62,500 nucleotides of DNA from Seminavis robusta (GCA_903772945.1 CAICTM010000402.1:1-62500); one strand, 5' to 3'. Shown: positions 10,501 through 21,035, numbered from the stretch's first letter. Numbers and translations are program-made. Notes: a model not told the origin generated them from the sequence alone.

Positions 10501-12244
10501 TGGCTTTGCTGCTCTCACTCAAACTGCTGGTGGTGGTACTGTTGGTTTCTCCTGCTGCCTCTTTTGGGTTGCCAACTTCCATCGCCACAGCTTTGTTGTT
10601 ATTGTCGTTGCAAGCTTGGAACAGCTGATTGATCTGACTTTGAGTGAGATGAACTCTGCCAGTCTCAGAGTCCACAAGGACCATGCTTGCAAGAAGATAT
10701 GCAAGAATAGAGGATTTGGAAGGAGCATTGTTGATGGAGGAAAGTTGGCAGGACCATTCGAAAATGTCATAATAAGCTTTTGGAAGCGCCTTGCCATCTC
10801 CCTGTTTCATAGAATGGAAGACAGTCTGAAGCAAGTTTTCGCGGATTTCAGACGGCTGGGACTGCTTGGAGTTTTTGATGCCATTGACTTGAGGGAAGTG
10901 GAGGGATTTCAAAGTGCCTTCACATTGATACTTGATGAAACGTTCCATTTCAGCTGCAACTTTCTCTGGCTTGGCGGCGGTTTGGACCATGTGCTCAATC
11001 TGTAGATGATGGTCCCAAGGGCAATAATAAACAAGGGACGCTCTGTCTACTAGATCCATACCACTCTCGCTCTCGTCGTTGTCATGGTTGCGACTGGACG
11101 ACCTCTTTGTTTCGAGCAGATTGTCGGTTGGTTCCGTGGATCTGTTGATCGTGTCACTGTTTGTTGTTGGACGAAGGGTTTGGCCGCTGTGATTGCCGGG
11201 CTGGCCAAGGCTGGATTCTGTACTGCCCATTATGTTATTAGCGGCACCAAGACTGCAGGAATTAGTGCCTGTGTTGGCCCGAGGTTTGTTGTTGTTGGAT
11301 GGCTGGTACGAAAGTGCATGCATGACGCGACGGACAGAACACAACAAATACCGGTCGGTTTCCGTATCCAGTTCCCCACGTAAATCGTAGTGCTCGCGGT
11401 ACGCACCAAACGCCGTTCTTTTCAAGAGGGCATGTTGGTGAAGTTCGTCGAAATAGCTGCCTGGCTTGACGAGCGTCATTCCATAGATTGTCAAGAGGAT
11501 TGGGAAGAGTTCCTGGAAGGTGAAGAACGGAAGGAGTCTGGTGGAAATCAAAGCTGCCAGAAGATGTTGAGTTATACCGGTAGAAGATTTCATGGGGAGC
11601 ATCCAAGAATCGGTAGGCTGATGCTGCCTCAATTCCTTCATCCTTTTTTCAAACATGATAAACACAATCTTGGTTGGATGATTTTCCTCAATGGCTTTTT
11701 GCTTGTGGAGGGTAATATCGTCTTTGCCGAGAGCCACAATGCCATCATGGCACAAAAGATTGATCTGACTTTGAGTCAGTTGAACTCTCCCAGTGCGAGC
11801 ATCCACAGGGACCATGTGCCCCAGAAGAATACCAAGAACAGAGGAACTGGAAGGGGCATTCTTCTTGTCTGATGACGAGTCGTTGCAGAACCAAAGGAGC
11901 ATGTCGTAAACTGTTTTAAACTGTGTACCATCTCCCTGTTTCCATGCCTGACAGACCACATGAAACAACTGGTCACGCACATCAATATTTGTAGTAGGAG
12001 GAAGCTGGAATGGAAAGGACTCGGCGATGTCATTGACTTTATGGGGGTATTGCCTCAGTGCATCTCTGTAACGTATTTTCATGCAGAGTTCCATTTCCGT
12101 AGAATCATTGTCTTGTTCAGGATCCTTGTTGAAACAATCAATGGAGATAACAGGTTGTTGGCTGTCTTCGCCATCATCATCTGTACCGGTGGCACCGCTT
12201 CCATTTTGAGCCACTGCCTTGGAATCCATGGCCGAACCATCCAT
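7562..12244 (-). CDS. Gene A: GRVQLT-domain family protein with duplicated domain and S/T/N-rich repeat tail
   Basis: Unknown function; member of a local gene family (B, C, D, E). From ATG 12244, residues about 60-315 are the shared globular domain: SVLGILLGHMVPVD, GRVQLTQSQ (about 152-160), DSWMLPMKSSTG, HLLAALISTRLLPF, LTIYGM, then RRVMHAL. Residues about 428-545 are a second copy cut after its GRVHLTQSQ motif. Next come six 45-residue repeats (9836-10612), a long S/T/N-rich region with three 73-residue repeats, and a very basic C-terminus (GKKRKPG, KKAKKAKKPKEKQRNKEN) that looks like nuclear localisation or nucleic-acid contact. No signal peptide. The start and end ORFs (10349-12244 and 7562-10120) are in the same frame; between them three one-base losses in the repeats put about 190 nt out of frame. 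It may be one 1560-residue protein. Confidence 0.75.
8230..8885 (-). repeat. Three 219-bp tandem repeats inside gene A
   Basis: The word CATAGTCCTG recurs at 8392, 8611 and 8830, exactly 219 bp apart. Each unit encodes 73 residues starting NQDYDGNKACIASNETA and continuing through GESNIDH to PHTTTTE. Related but looser units occur in gene B. Confidence 0.9.
9836..10612 (-). repeat. Six 135-bp tandem repeats inside gene A
   Basis: The unit encodes SLSESSKASSSLCMSDGDGN, then NNEAVAMEVGNPKEAAGETN and STTTS (45 residues). The landmark TCTCRCTC occurs at 9841, 9976, 10111, 10245, 10378 and 10513, so spacings are 135, 135, 134, 133 and 135 bp. The short spacings show one base missing in one interval and two in the next; they break and then restore the reading frame. 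Confidence 0.95.
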
Positions 12245-12435
12245 GATTTGATTGCTTCTTCAAACCGCAGCTGGACGCTAGCTAGCTAGCTATTTGCGAG
12301 GATCCGATCAACTAGTTGCTTGCTTGGTACTAATACTGTATTAGTGGACGGTTGGAGGTACAGATGAGTGCTAGCTACCTACCAGCTAGCTAGCCACTGC
12401 AGTAGAGCAGCACTTGATGCGCTCGAGCCGTCCTC

Positions 12436-12460
12436 TGTCATTGTTTCGTTTGGCGCCAAG
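12436..12460 (-). promoter_or_regulatory. E2F-like palindrome plus CAATGACA box upstream of gene A
   Basis: On the minus strand CTTGGCGCCAAACG is followed directly by AAACAATGACAG, about 190-215 bp before the ATG of gene A. TTTGGCGCCAAA is the palindromic E2F/DP consensus type. The same two words occur upstream of B and C, preceded here by CGAGATCTT as also seen before F. Confidence 0.55.
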
Positions 12461-12601
12461 ATCTCGAAGGCTGTTCGTCTCCAGGCCGCTTCTCCTTCCG
12501 CGCAGATCTGCTGGCTCATGGCTGGAAAACACCCCTTTTTAGAAAGACACGTTGACTTCGACTTTGCGTCAAGGGAGACATCCTCAACTGTGAAGCCTTA
12601 G

Positions 12602-12844
12602 AACGAACCGGCAGGTTTTGTATTGGTACAGTAGTGTTTTACACAGCCCTACACAGACCGACGGTTAAATACAAAACCAGCCGTTATCGTTCCATTCGAA
12701 ACGAACCAGCTACTTAAGGACGGCTGTGCCCCATCGGTCTCCGGCCTGACCATCGGGCTGTCGGGCTTGCGCCCTCCCTTAAGCCCTCGGTCAGACCTCC
12801 GACCTTCGGGTCCCTGCCTGACCCTTAAGTAGACGGTTCGTTTC
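12602..12844. repeat. Foldback / MITE-like element
   Basis: Two nested inverted repeats. The first pairs 12602-12624 with about 12666-12689 (AACGAACC...TTTTGTATT against AATACAAAACC...CGTT). The second pairs 12698-12719 with 12823-12844: 22-bp arms GAAACGAACC...CTTAAGG, two mismatches. The second encloses about 100 bp of GC-rich DNA rich in CCGACC/CGGGC words with a central CTTAAG. No ORF. It could be a non-autonomous transposable element, a structured RNA or a cruciform-forming site. Confidence 0.6.
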
Positions 12845-13108
12845 TAATCAGTACGTACCTGTATAAAGAAGATGCCACCAAAATGGCAGCTACAGCACAA
12901 TTCTTGTGAAGACAAATGTGAGAGGACAAAAGAGAGAGGACAAGCCCCATCCAAGAACGGCAACTGTTGATTTAGCTTTCTTGCTTACGTTTACGTTTCT
13001 GTCGTGCTTTCGGAAAGCACCATGGAACCTACACTTCGGCATCATCTCATAATGGTTTCTTGCCGATTCACACCACGTACATGGTTCTGTCTCACTAGAC
13101 TAGCTACA

Positions 13109-15012
13109 TTAGGCCTCCGCAAGGCCTACAATTTGCTTGGAGACCACCAGCTGTGTCACTGCAAACGGTATTGTCCATGCCTTCAGTACTTGCCCATCCG
13201 CTCGCAACAGTGCAAGTCGACTGCCAACTCGAGCTCTTACATGATGATGTTCCCCTGGAGCCACAAGTGCCTCGAACTTGCTGTTGCCAGAACCATTGTC
13301 GTCATCCCCACGGTCCCAAGAAAGATACGCAGTTTCCTGCTCGATATCAAGGTTGGTCACGACAAAGCTGATTCGTTTGCTTTGAGCTGATGCTCGAAGG
13401 GGTTCTTGTGGGAGGATGTTACGAAGCCTCTCTATTGGCTTAGTCTCGCCATCTACGTCGCCTTGATCTCCCTCTTGGTGCTCCAAGTAATCAAAATCAA
13501 AAATCTCGTCCTCGACGTCCGAGGCAAACCTGGTCTGACTGGTGAACGCATCAAATTCGGGGTCACTCTTTTCCTCCTCATCGTAAATGTTGGTATCGTA
13601 GTTGAAGTCGCGGAACCACTCGCGGGAAAAAGCCAAATAGAGTTGTGCCCGTGAATCCTCGCTAGTCAGTATATTGTTGTGACCTGCCCGATGCAGGACC
13701 TGATAGTCAAACAGGAGAGCATCTCCCACGTTGAGCAAGACGGACCGAAGATTGGAAGGTGGACAGGGCAACTGACGCAGGCCTTTGTTGTCCGATGTGT
13801 GCATTCGTTGATGAAACTCTAACAGAGAGTCAAACGTCTTCTTGTCAGCTCGGTCTTGTCGCAACAACTCCTCATTGTAGAGACGAAAATCATTTTTCTT
13901 TGTCCAGGATAGGAGCCCCGTTGTACTCGATGTCCCGACACAAAACTCAGTGGGTCCATGATCATGTGTCACGTTCAGCAGTGGCGAAAACAGATTGATG
14001 ACGTATGGTGGCAAATCATGGCCTAGTAGTAGAATGGGAAAAAAGGATCAGATGCGATTGTGAAGCGACTACAAACTCAGATTGCTCCAATCTATATATG
14101 CATGTACCCCCAGGAACTTGAATTGGCTTCTCAATTGCACTTACCTGCCACTCCAAAATCTTCCCAGCTGTGTGTTGTATCAAAGAGATAATTGTCTTCT
14201 TCGTGCCATTGTTGGTGCGGAGCTCCCGGCTCCGTCACGACGGTCCCCAACGAATGCAAAATGTGGTTCGGCCCAAGAATCTGCGGTTGCCTCAAGATTT
14301 TGTTCACTTGGGGATTGCGAATCAGCTCGTCCCATGCGAGTTGAATCGGCAGCATAATCTCATATCGTTTCGTGGGATAGTCGGTGCTGTAAATGGCCCG
14401 TCGGGACGGTTCGATCTCTCCCTCTTGCAGGGCTGTCAGATATTGCGCAAGGGCTGGCTTGAACTGCTTTAGGATAAAGTTAGGACGATAGACGTTGCGG
14501 AGTACGAGTATTCGACACTTCTCCAGCACGTCGGTGGCTTCCATTGGATCGTAATCGTCGGCGTTGACATTGAACTCGCGGGTCATGCAGTCTGGATCGT
14601 CGACAATGTCGAGTACGTCGTCGACAAACCGATCGGCGTACAGAAACGAATGTCTGGAATTAACGGAGGAATCGCGACGGTTGCCATCTTGTTTGGCGGG
14701 TTGTTTGTCTAGCTTCGGGTTGTTCGTACCGGTAGTATCTTGGGTTGGAAAATACCGTTGTGCCGCTTCGAGCAGGAGCTTGTCGACTTGTTCTTGCGTT
14801 CGATTAGTACTCTGATTCTTGTTGCCCTCTAATAGTGATCGTGAATCCTCAAACGCCTGGTCCAAGATTCTTTGAACCGCGGCCAATGCTTCATCGTCCT
14901 TGTTTGTCGCGTCACAATCAGGAGTCGCCAACTCGCCGTGAACGCAACACAAGAGTCTGGGAACGCAAACAGCGACAATCAGGACGATGAGTGCGAATTT
15001 CGAAGCCCCCAT
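13109..15012 (-). CDS. PhyH-like 2-oxoglutarate/Fe(II) oxygenase, signal peptide, one intron
   Basis: Phytanoyl-CoA-dioxygenase-like (PF05721-type) fold, substrate unknown. Exon 1 (15012-14145) begins with a signal peptide (ASKFALIVLIVAVCVPRLLC). The intron is 14144-14023 (122 nt, GTAAGT...CTAG); splicing joins GVAG to HDLPPYVINLFSP in frame. The metal site is expected at QQWHEEDNYLFD (His about 270, with Glu272 or Asp273 as the acid); the distal His is probably in LLFDYQVLHRAGHNN, followed by SRAQLYLAF with the 2OG-binding Arg. HEED instead of the usual H-x-D is slightly odd. The C-terminal part (about residue 470 on), with DIEQETAYLSWDRGDDDNG, looks like an added domain. Secretory or lumenal location is inferred from the N-terminus. 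Confidence 0.85.
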
Positions 15013-17018
15013 GATGATTCCCAGGCAGGTCGTAGTCCTATATCATCCAAGCTTGGCAGAGGATTGGTTCTGTATTGCTTGTAGACTGACTATAACTAGC
15101 TACTAGGAGGAACGGTAACAACACGATTGGAAACAGGGGTAGCTTGCAAGATGTCGAGTTCTTCTTGCGAGCAACTAGCTAGCTACCGGTACACTAGATA
15201 GCACAACTAAGACTGTAAAGGAGCAGAGAAAGGAGATTTCTCGCAAGCGGGCTCTGGAACCAACCAGCGAGTGAGAGTCGATCCGTGAGGTGCAAACAGC
15301 CATCAGGCAGGACGCATCCATGGTGCACCGTGAAACTAGACTAATCATTGGACGCAAGAGGTGCTCCAAGCGTACGGTACCATACAGTAGCAATTGAGGC
15401 AAGCTTATCACCATTTCGATGAAGGGTCCGTTATGGGTGGGGACAACAAGCATTCTTGTGCTTCTTCGCAACAACTTTAGCCGTGAGCTTTGTTCCAACA
15501 GTTTCCACAGATCGTGGCGTGGAAAGTCAAAGAAACAGAGAACGACCGTGCGATCTCGAGAAGCTCGGTTCGAACAAGGGCTAGGCTATCAGACCTTGAC
15601 TGGAACAGTTACTTCTTATGGTACATGATTGCACTACGGTACTACTACAAGACAGGCAAGAGTGCAAACAGGGAATGGAGGCGAAAGACTTGCGTATCAA
15701 ACTCGACCCTCCGGATCTTATCTCTGGAACACAAGCACACAAGACGCGTGAAGGGACAACCAAAGAACGTCACCATTCATCGTCACAAAATTTGGCATGC
15801 ATCCTCCATTTCATCATCTTATCATTCCATTCGAGATCGTCAAGGTATGCATACCGGTAGTGTGCTTTCTCTTCTGCCGCTCCAATGACAACGGTACTTT
15901 CTTTGTGTGAGAGCATCTTTCATGGATCAAGCCAGTCTTCGGACGGAAAAGGCATCGCTTTTGGTTGAAAGAGAAATACTGCTAGTAGTCGATGCTTGCC
16001 GACGAGTTCTGGTACCAGTCGGCAGGAAGATCTTCACAGTCTGCCAGAGCATTGTTCCTCGGCTTGTTGCCCTGACGATTCTTTGGACAAGTCACTGGCC
16101 GGTGCAAAAAAACTTCACCCTCCAGGGAGAACTGCAGATACCCCTATCCTGACTAGCCAAACTTCGCCACAGTCATTCTGTTTCCAGCCCACAATCAAAA
16201 GGGCGTCCTTTGATCCAAAAAGCTCATGTTCATGTTCATGCTCAAGCGACTGTTCATTTAAAATTGATATGCCTCCTGCTCGTCTCCGTTTCCATAAATC
16301 TTTTATTACCAACACCTAGTATTCGCGCGCTCCGCGCGCTCATCCCTTTCTCTGCTTCGCCCCGATCCTCATTCATGCGAAAAATGTGAAGAACGCAAGG
16401 CGACTTTCATGTGCATGTACATGCGTTGACTGTATCCCGTCAATACAATACTAGTCGAATACGTAGACTTCTACAGAGGCCTCTAAGTAATGCGCGCGGG
16501 GTATAATTCAAACCTCCACTCCCCATCGGTACCCTTACCCCTAAAAGCAAATCGTCTCCGGGAGACGAAATAAGCCAGCAGACCGCAAGAATATCCAATA
16601 GGTCAGGTTCCGTACACCGACTTCAGGAGCCTGAGGAGACACTTTGGATGTTCAGGAGATGCGGTAATAAAACCACCACCAGACGATCTCATGGTCACCT
16701 TGATTTTGCCACAACTACCGTACAGCTGACCGATCCTTGGCGCCGAAAGTTGGGCGGGTCCGGACGGTGGCCGTCGTTCGAAACAATGACAAGGCCTTGA
16801 CGAAAAGTGTCCTGTACTCTACAACAGCTCTACAACAGCTCTACATGCCATTATCCACATTATCCACAGCTACTAGTACCGTAGCAGCTAGCCGTGGTCA
16901 ACCCGTCCAACAATAAGAACTCGAGGAAAGAGACCAAGTCCAGGCAATCCAACTGTACTGTACTCACGAGAGACTTGTTTGGAGAGTATAGTACGTATCA
17001 CCGTGTCTGCGTCTGATC
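15013..17018. other. Intergenic: no supported gene; GC-dinucleotide motif and promoter of gene B
   Basis: Short ORFs only. A Z-DNA-prone GCGCGCTCCGCGCGC block lies at about 16326-16340. AGCTCATGTTCATGTTCATG near 16220 is a small tandem repeat. CTACAACAGCT is duplicated near 16820-16842. The E2F-like element of gene B is at 16737-16791. Confidence 0.6.
16737..16791 (+). promoter_or_regulatory. E2F-like site and CAATGACA box upstream of gene B
   Basis: TTGGCGCCGAAA at 16737-16748 and TTCGAAACAATGACA ending at 16791, about 230-280 bp before ATG 17019. Both words match the elements upstream of A and C. A role in cell-cycle expression is inferred. Confidence 0.5.
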
Positions 17019-20000
17019 ATGTATATTCGCTTTGATGAAGACAGCGATGATGGCAGTGTTGGTGTGTTTCCTGCGGACCCAGATGATAAATACTACAATC
17101 ACAGCACGGATGAACTCAAGTTTGACATGAACAGGCTTTGGGACGACCAAATGGCAATTGACAAGACGAAGAAGTTTGCGATGGCGATTTACGAGGATCA
17201 AGATGCTCCGGATAATCAGGATGCGCAAGACTTTATTGCTTCCGAGATGAAACAGTTCTTGAGAGACAATGGTGAATGCGCGCTTGGCATTGGAAAATTT
17301 GCCTGGGCTTGGCAAGATGTAAGCTACTACTGTCCTGGCGCTATCGCACTGCATCACAATACAGGGAACCGTTATCCCCATTGGACTCTTCGTGAGACTG
17401 TGTTTCAGTTTGTCTTGGACAACATGAGCCAAAGAACCATTTCATTTACCTATGAGATGCTGGCCCAGTACCGACGGACCCAACGAGAATCACGCAAGGA
17501 ATTGATACAATATTCAACCTTGGCCATCATCTTTGGAAACATGGTTGCCAGAGATCCCAAATCTGGCAGAGTGCAACTCACAGAGAGCCAACGACGCCTC
17601 TTGGAATCTGGAGACGTTGTATCATTCCAACAAGAAGATACAGTGGCTTTTCATAGGAGACCACACGTATTCAAGAAAAACAAACGCATCGCCATGGTGT
17701 CGGATATCTTTGAACAGGAGATCCCAGAGAAATGGGGTGGCAATAACATGGACTGTTGGATGGCTCCCAAAGACCACCCAAGTACGGCACGACTTCTCAC
17801 TGCATTGCTGGCCATCCGGCTCCTCCCATTCATGGACTTTCGCGTTCTGATTCCTGTTATTTTCACAATCAAAGTCATGCAGTATTCCCCTACTGCTCCA
17901 GAGAGCAACAACAACAAGGATGTGGAAGAAGTGACACGGTCCAAGTTTTATCAGTGTATCAAGGCTGCATACTATACAAATCGGCGTCGGAAGGAGGGTC
18001 CCCACCTGTATGATTTCACCCTAGCTGCCGAAGAAGCTATGCTGGTCCTGAAATGTAATGCTTCCGTGCTGCAGAAATTTCCCAAAGACGATCACAATGA
18101 GAGCCTTTTCAATATCCGTGCAACTACAACCGTCCAAGCAAACACAGGTTCCACTAGTAGCCGTTCAACTCTTGACACTACCGGATCTTCCAGCGACAAC
18201 TGTGACCAACCCAGCAGCAATGAACCCAACGAAATCACCGACAGCTCCAAAGATTCTCATGGTATGGACGGCACCACTAGTTGTGGTGATGCCAAGGATA
18301 TTTGTGGAAGTGGCAGCCTTACCATGAGCGACACTGACGACAGCAACTATGTCTATATGGAATGCAATAATGATGACACAGTGAAGACAATCGTGGAAAA
18401 CAGCAACGACAACGGCATTGGCAGCACCCTGGGACACTCCAACAGCAAGGATGACAACCAAACTGAAACACACATGGATTCAACCAGCACCGGCAGCAGC
18501 AGTCCACACCAAGCCAACAGCAAGGTTTCGAGGGATTCCATATCCAAATCACATGAAGTCATGGATTCAATCGCCTCAAAAGGCAGCACTCCCCACCAAG
18601 CCAACAGCATGGATTCTAACATGAAGGACAACATCCAAACCAATCTTCACACCACTGCCATTGCCGTTGAAACCAAATCCCATGAATGCACGGATGCCAT
18701 CACCTCGAAAGGCAGCAATCCCCACCAAGCCAACAGCATGGATTCTAACATGAAGGACAACAGCCAAACCAATCTTCACACTACTGCCATTGTCGTTGCA
18801 TCCAAATCCCATGAATGCACGGATGCCACCACCTCGAAAGGCAGCAATCCCGACCAAGCCAGCAGCACAGATTCTGCAGAGTCTAGCAATGGCATCGTTG
18901 CAAGTGTCCATCAACACGATGCGCCAATCACCATCGTTCCTCAGAGCAGTGGAGAGAAGAATGACAGCGACACCAACCATCACACTGCTGCAACTGTAGT
19001 CACTCCCAAATCCAACGAAGTTAGACAACCGCACAGCACCCACCCTTCTAGCCATAGTCCTCAGGCCATTCACAAAAGCTGTTGCAGCAGTGACTTCAGC
19101 CCCAACAGCAGCAAGGACAACCAGACAAACATCACCGCTAGTCCTCACACCACGACCGCCGAAGTAGCCAACCAGGACTATGACGGCAACAAAGCTTGCA
19201 TTGCCAGTAACCAAGCTTCCAAGGACAAAGGCTCTGGCTCAACTGACACCTTCAGTGGTTCTGTTGCCAACAGCAGTACCCCATCTGGCAATATCTGCAA
19301 AGGAGAATCCAACAAGGACCACATCCCAACAACAGACAGGATAGATGTCACTGCTAGCACGACAAACATGGAAAGCCTCCACGATAAGAATGGCACTAGC
19401 AGGTCCATTGTCCCCTCCACTGGCAGCAACACCCACAATGACACCAGCAACGATACTGCCAAGGAAAATGGCTCTGGCTCTGACTCAACCAACACCAACA
19501 CCAACACCAACACCAACATCAACGACACTGCCACTGCCACTGCCACTGCCTACATCAGCAGCAAGGATGATTGCCAAATTGACAAGCTCACTACCACCGA
19601 AGTAGCCAACCAAAACTATGATGGCAACAAAGCTTGCACTGCCAGCAACGAAACTTCCAAGGACAATGGCTTTGGCTCAACCGACAGTGTGAAGGGTTTG
19701 ACCAACAACACAAGTACCGCATCTGACAACAATATCTGCAAAGGAGAATCCAACATCGACCACAACCCAACAACAGACAAGCTAGATGTCACTGTGAGTA
19801 CGGCAAACATGGAAAGTCGCCACAATGAATATGGCACCAGTTCCTCCATCGCCCACCATGAAGCCAGCAACGATACCGCCAAGGACAATGGCTCTGGCTC
19901 TACTGACACCATCAGTGGTTCTGTCACGATCCCCAGTACCCCATCTGACAATAGCTGCAAAGCAGAATCCAACAAGGACCACAGCCCAACTGACAAGCTA

Positions 20001-20342
20001 GATGTCACAACTACAGCCATGGAAAACCATCACAACAAAGACGGCACTGTCAAGTCCATCAACTCCACAGGCAGCCATGCCCACACCCACCAATCTGCTG
20101 TTGGAAAGAAACGAAAGGCGGAACTGTCTGTCAGGAAAGGTTCTGAGAAGAAGGCAAAGAAACGAAAGGAGAAACAGAGCAACAAGGAAAACCGCCCTGC
20201 CACCACCATAGTTAAGCAAGGATTCAAGTCCGGCGGGAAAACAAGCGTGCCAACGAAAGCAGAGAAGCGAAAGAGTAAGAAGGACAAGAGGAGAAGCGAG
20301 AGACGAAAGCGTGCACAGAACATGCGCGATCCAAGCACATGA
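17019..20342 (+). CDS. Gene B: GRVQLT-domain family protein with S/T/N-rich repeat tail and basic C-terminus
   Basis: 1107 residues, no intron needed. Residues about 75-350 are the family domain: MKQFLRDNGECALG, VSYYCPG, STLAIIFGNMVARD, SGRVQLTESQ (about 182-191), MDCWMAPKDHPST, LLTALLAIRLLPF, VMQY and EEAMLVLKC. The tail (about 370-1040) is very rich in Ser, Thr, Asn and Asp, with three 43-residue repeats (18579-18870) and several NQDYDGNKAC...SKDNGSGSTD units like those in gene A. The last 70 residues are strongly basic (GKKRKAE, EKKAKKRKEKQSNKEN, KRKSKKDKRRSERRKR), a likely nuclear targeting or nucleic-acid-binding end. Closest relative in the window is A: both tails end with TGSHAHTHQSAVGKKRK-type sequence. 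Function unknown. Confidence 0.85.
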   Translation: MYIRFDEDSDDGSVGVFPADPDDKYYNHSTDELKFDMNRLWDDQMAIDKTKKFAMAIYEDQDAPDNQDAQDFIASEMKQFLRDNGECALGIGKFAWAWQDVSYYCPGAIALHHNTGNRYPHWTLRETVFQFVLDNMSQRTISFTYEMLAQYRRTQRESRKELIQYSTLAIIFGNMVARDPKSGRVQLTESQRRLLESGDVVSFQQEDTVAFHRRPHVFKKNKRIAMVSDIFEQEIPEKWGGNNMDCWMAPKDHPSTARLLTALLAIRLLPFMDFRVLIPVIFTIKVMQYSPTAPESNNNKDVEEVTRSKFYQCIKAAYYTNRRRKEGPHLYDFTLAAEEAMLVLKCNASVLQKFPKDDHNESLFNIRATTTVQANTGSTSSRSTLDTTGSSSDNCDQPSSNEPNEITDSSKDSHGMDGTTSCGDAKDICGSGSLTMSDTDDSNYVYMECNNDDTVKTIVENSNDNGIGSTLGHSNSKDDNQTETHMDSTSTGSSSPHQANSKVSRDSISKSHEVMDSIASKGSTPHQANSMDSNMKDNIQTNLHTTAIAVETKSHECTDAITSKGSNPHQANSMDSNMKDNSQTNLHTTAIVVASKSHECTDATTSKGSNPDQASSTDSAESSNGIVASVHQHDAPITIVPQSSGEKNDSDTNHHTAATVVTPKSNEVRQPHSTHPSSHSPQAIHKSCCSSDFSPNSSKDNQTNITASPHTTTAEVANQDYDGNKACIASNQASKDKGSGSTDTFSGSVANSSTPSGNICKGESNKDHIPTTDRIDVTASTTNMESLHDKNGTSRSIVPSTGSNTHNDTSNDTAKENGSGSDSTNTNTNTNTNINDTATATATAYISSKDDCQIDKLTTTEVANQNYDGNKACTASNETSKDNGFGSTDSVKGLTNNTSTASDNNICKGESNIDHNPTTDKLDVTVSTANMESRHNEYGTSSSIAHHEASNDTAKDNGSGSTDTISGSVTIPSTPSDNSCKAESNKDHSPTDKLDVTTTAMENHHNKDGTVKSINSTGSHAHTHQSAVGKKRKAELSVRKGSEKKAKKRKEKQSNKENRPATTIVKQGFKSGGKTSVPTKAEKRKSKKDKRRSERRKRAQNMRDPST
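18579..18870 (+). repeat. Three 129-bp tandem repeats inside gene B
   Basis: AAAGGCAGCA recurs at 18579, 18708 and 18837 (129 bp = 43 codons). Units encode KGSNPHQANSMDSNMKDN, then SQTNLHTTAI and KSHECTDA. The third is partial. Confidence 0.9.
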
Positions 20343-20777
20343 TGCCTTGGTGATTGTGTCGCAAGCTAGCTAGCTGTTGCATTGGAGCAAAGCTTGGATG
20401 GTTTCGTTTCAGTTACTGCATTGGGGTATGTAGAATGGCCTCGAGTAGGCACGACAATGTCCAGTAGTTCTTCTTTGTCCAGATTGAAGGTGGATGCTTC
20501 ATTTTGATCCCCTCTGTCAATATTGATTGTGATTACATTAAATGACATGGAGGGGTTTCCTCAATCAGATAGACTTTGCTAAATCTTCTTGTGTTTGGCT
20601 AGCTCCCGTACCGTAGCTGGAAGTGAGTTCATGTATGTGGTCCAAGGTCCCAGCAAGGACTTTTACTCCAGAACAAACAAGCTCATTGACGCCATTGATT
20701 GTCACAATCTGCCTCTTCTTCGCATCCTTGCTGCATGGCTACCAGGAAGGCCCCGTCATGGGACTTCTAGTCGCCAA

Positions 20778-21035
20778 AAAATAGGCATAAAGTCGCACAC
20801 ATCATCAAAGTCGCATCAAAAGTCGTATGTAAAGTCGCATGCGAGTCGCATGAAAGTCGCGTGCGACTTTCTCGCACGACTTTCAAAGTCGCGCAAGATT
20901 ACTCTAAGCAAGTCGACAGAGTCGCGTAGGATCGCGTAAAGTCGTTTGAAAAGTCGCATAAAAGTCGCGTGCGACTCGCACACGACTCGCACGCGACTTT
21001 GTGAACGACTTTCAGCGATCCGACGCGACTTTGAT
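20778..21035. repeat. Degenerate AGTCGC / GCGACT array
   Basis: About 250 bp in which AGTCGC or its complement GCGACT recurs every 6-20 bp, separated by short A-runs or CATG/GTGC words (for example AAAGTCGCGTGCGACTTT near 20856). Both orientations alternate, so the array can form many small hairpins. No coding potential. Confidence 0.8.

Larger units (their letters stand above)
12245..13108. other. Intergenic: promoter of gene A and a foldback element
   Basis: No gene. Holds CTAGCTAG runs, the E2F-like site of gene A (12449-12459) and the inverted-repeat element at 12602-12844. The remainder is unremarkable. Confidence 0.6.

Noticed and set aside
9836..10612. CRISPR-like array
   Set aside because: Units are contiguous 135-bp coding repeats with no spacers and the genome is eukaryotic.
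9447..11005. Two long plus-strand ORFs (393 and 429 residues) opposite gene A, rich in Leu/Val/Phe
   Set aside because: They are antisense readings of the repeat array; the Ser/Thr/Asn codons of gene A read as hydrophobic codons on the other strand. The family domain and basic end belong to the minus strand.
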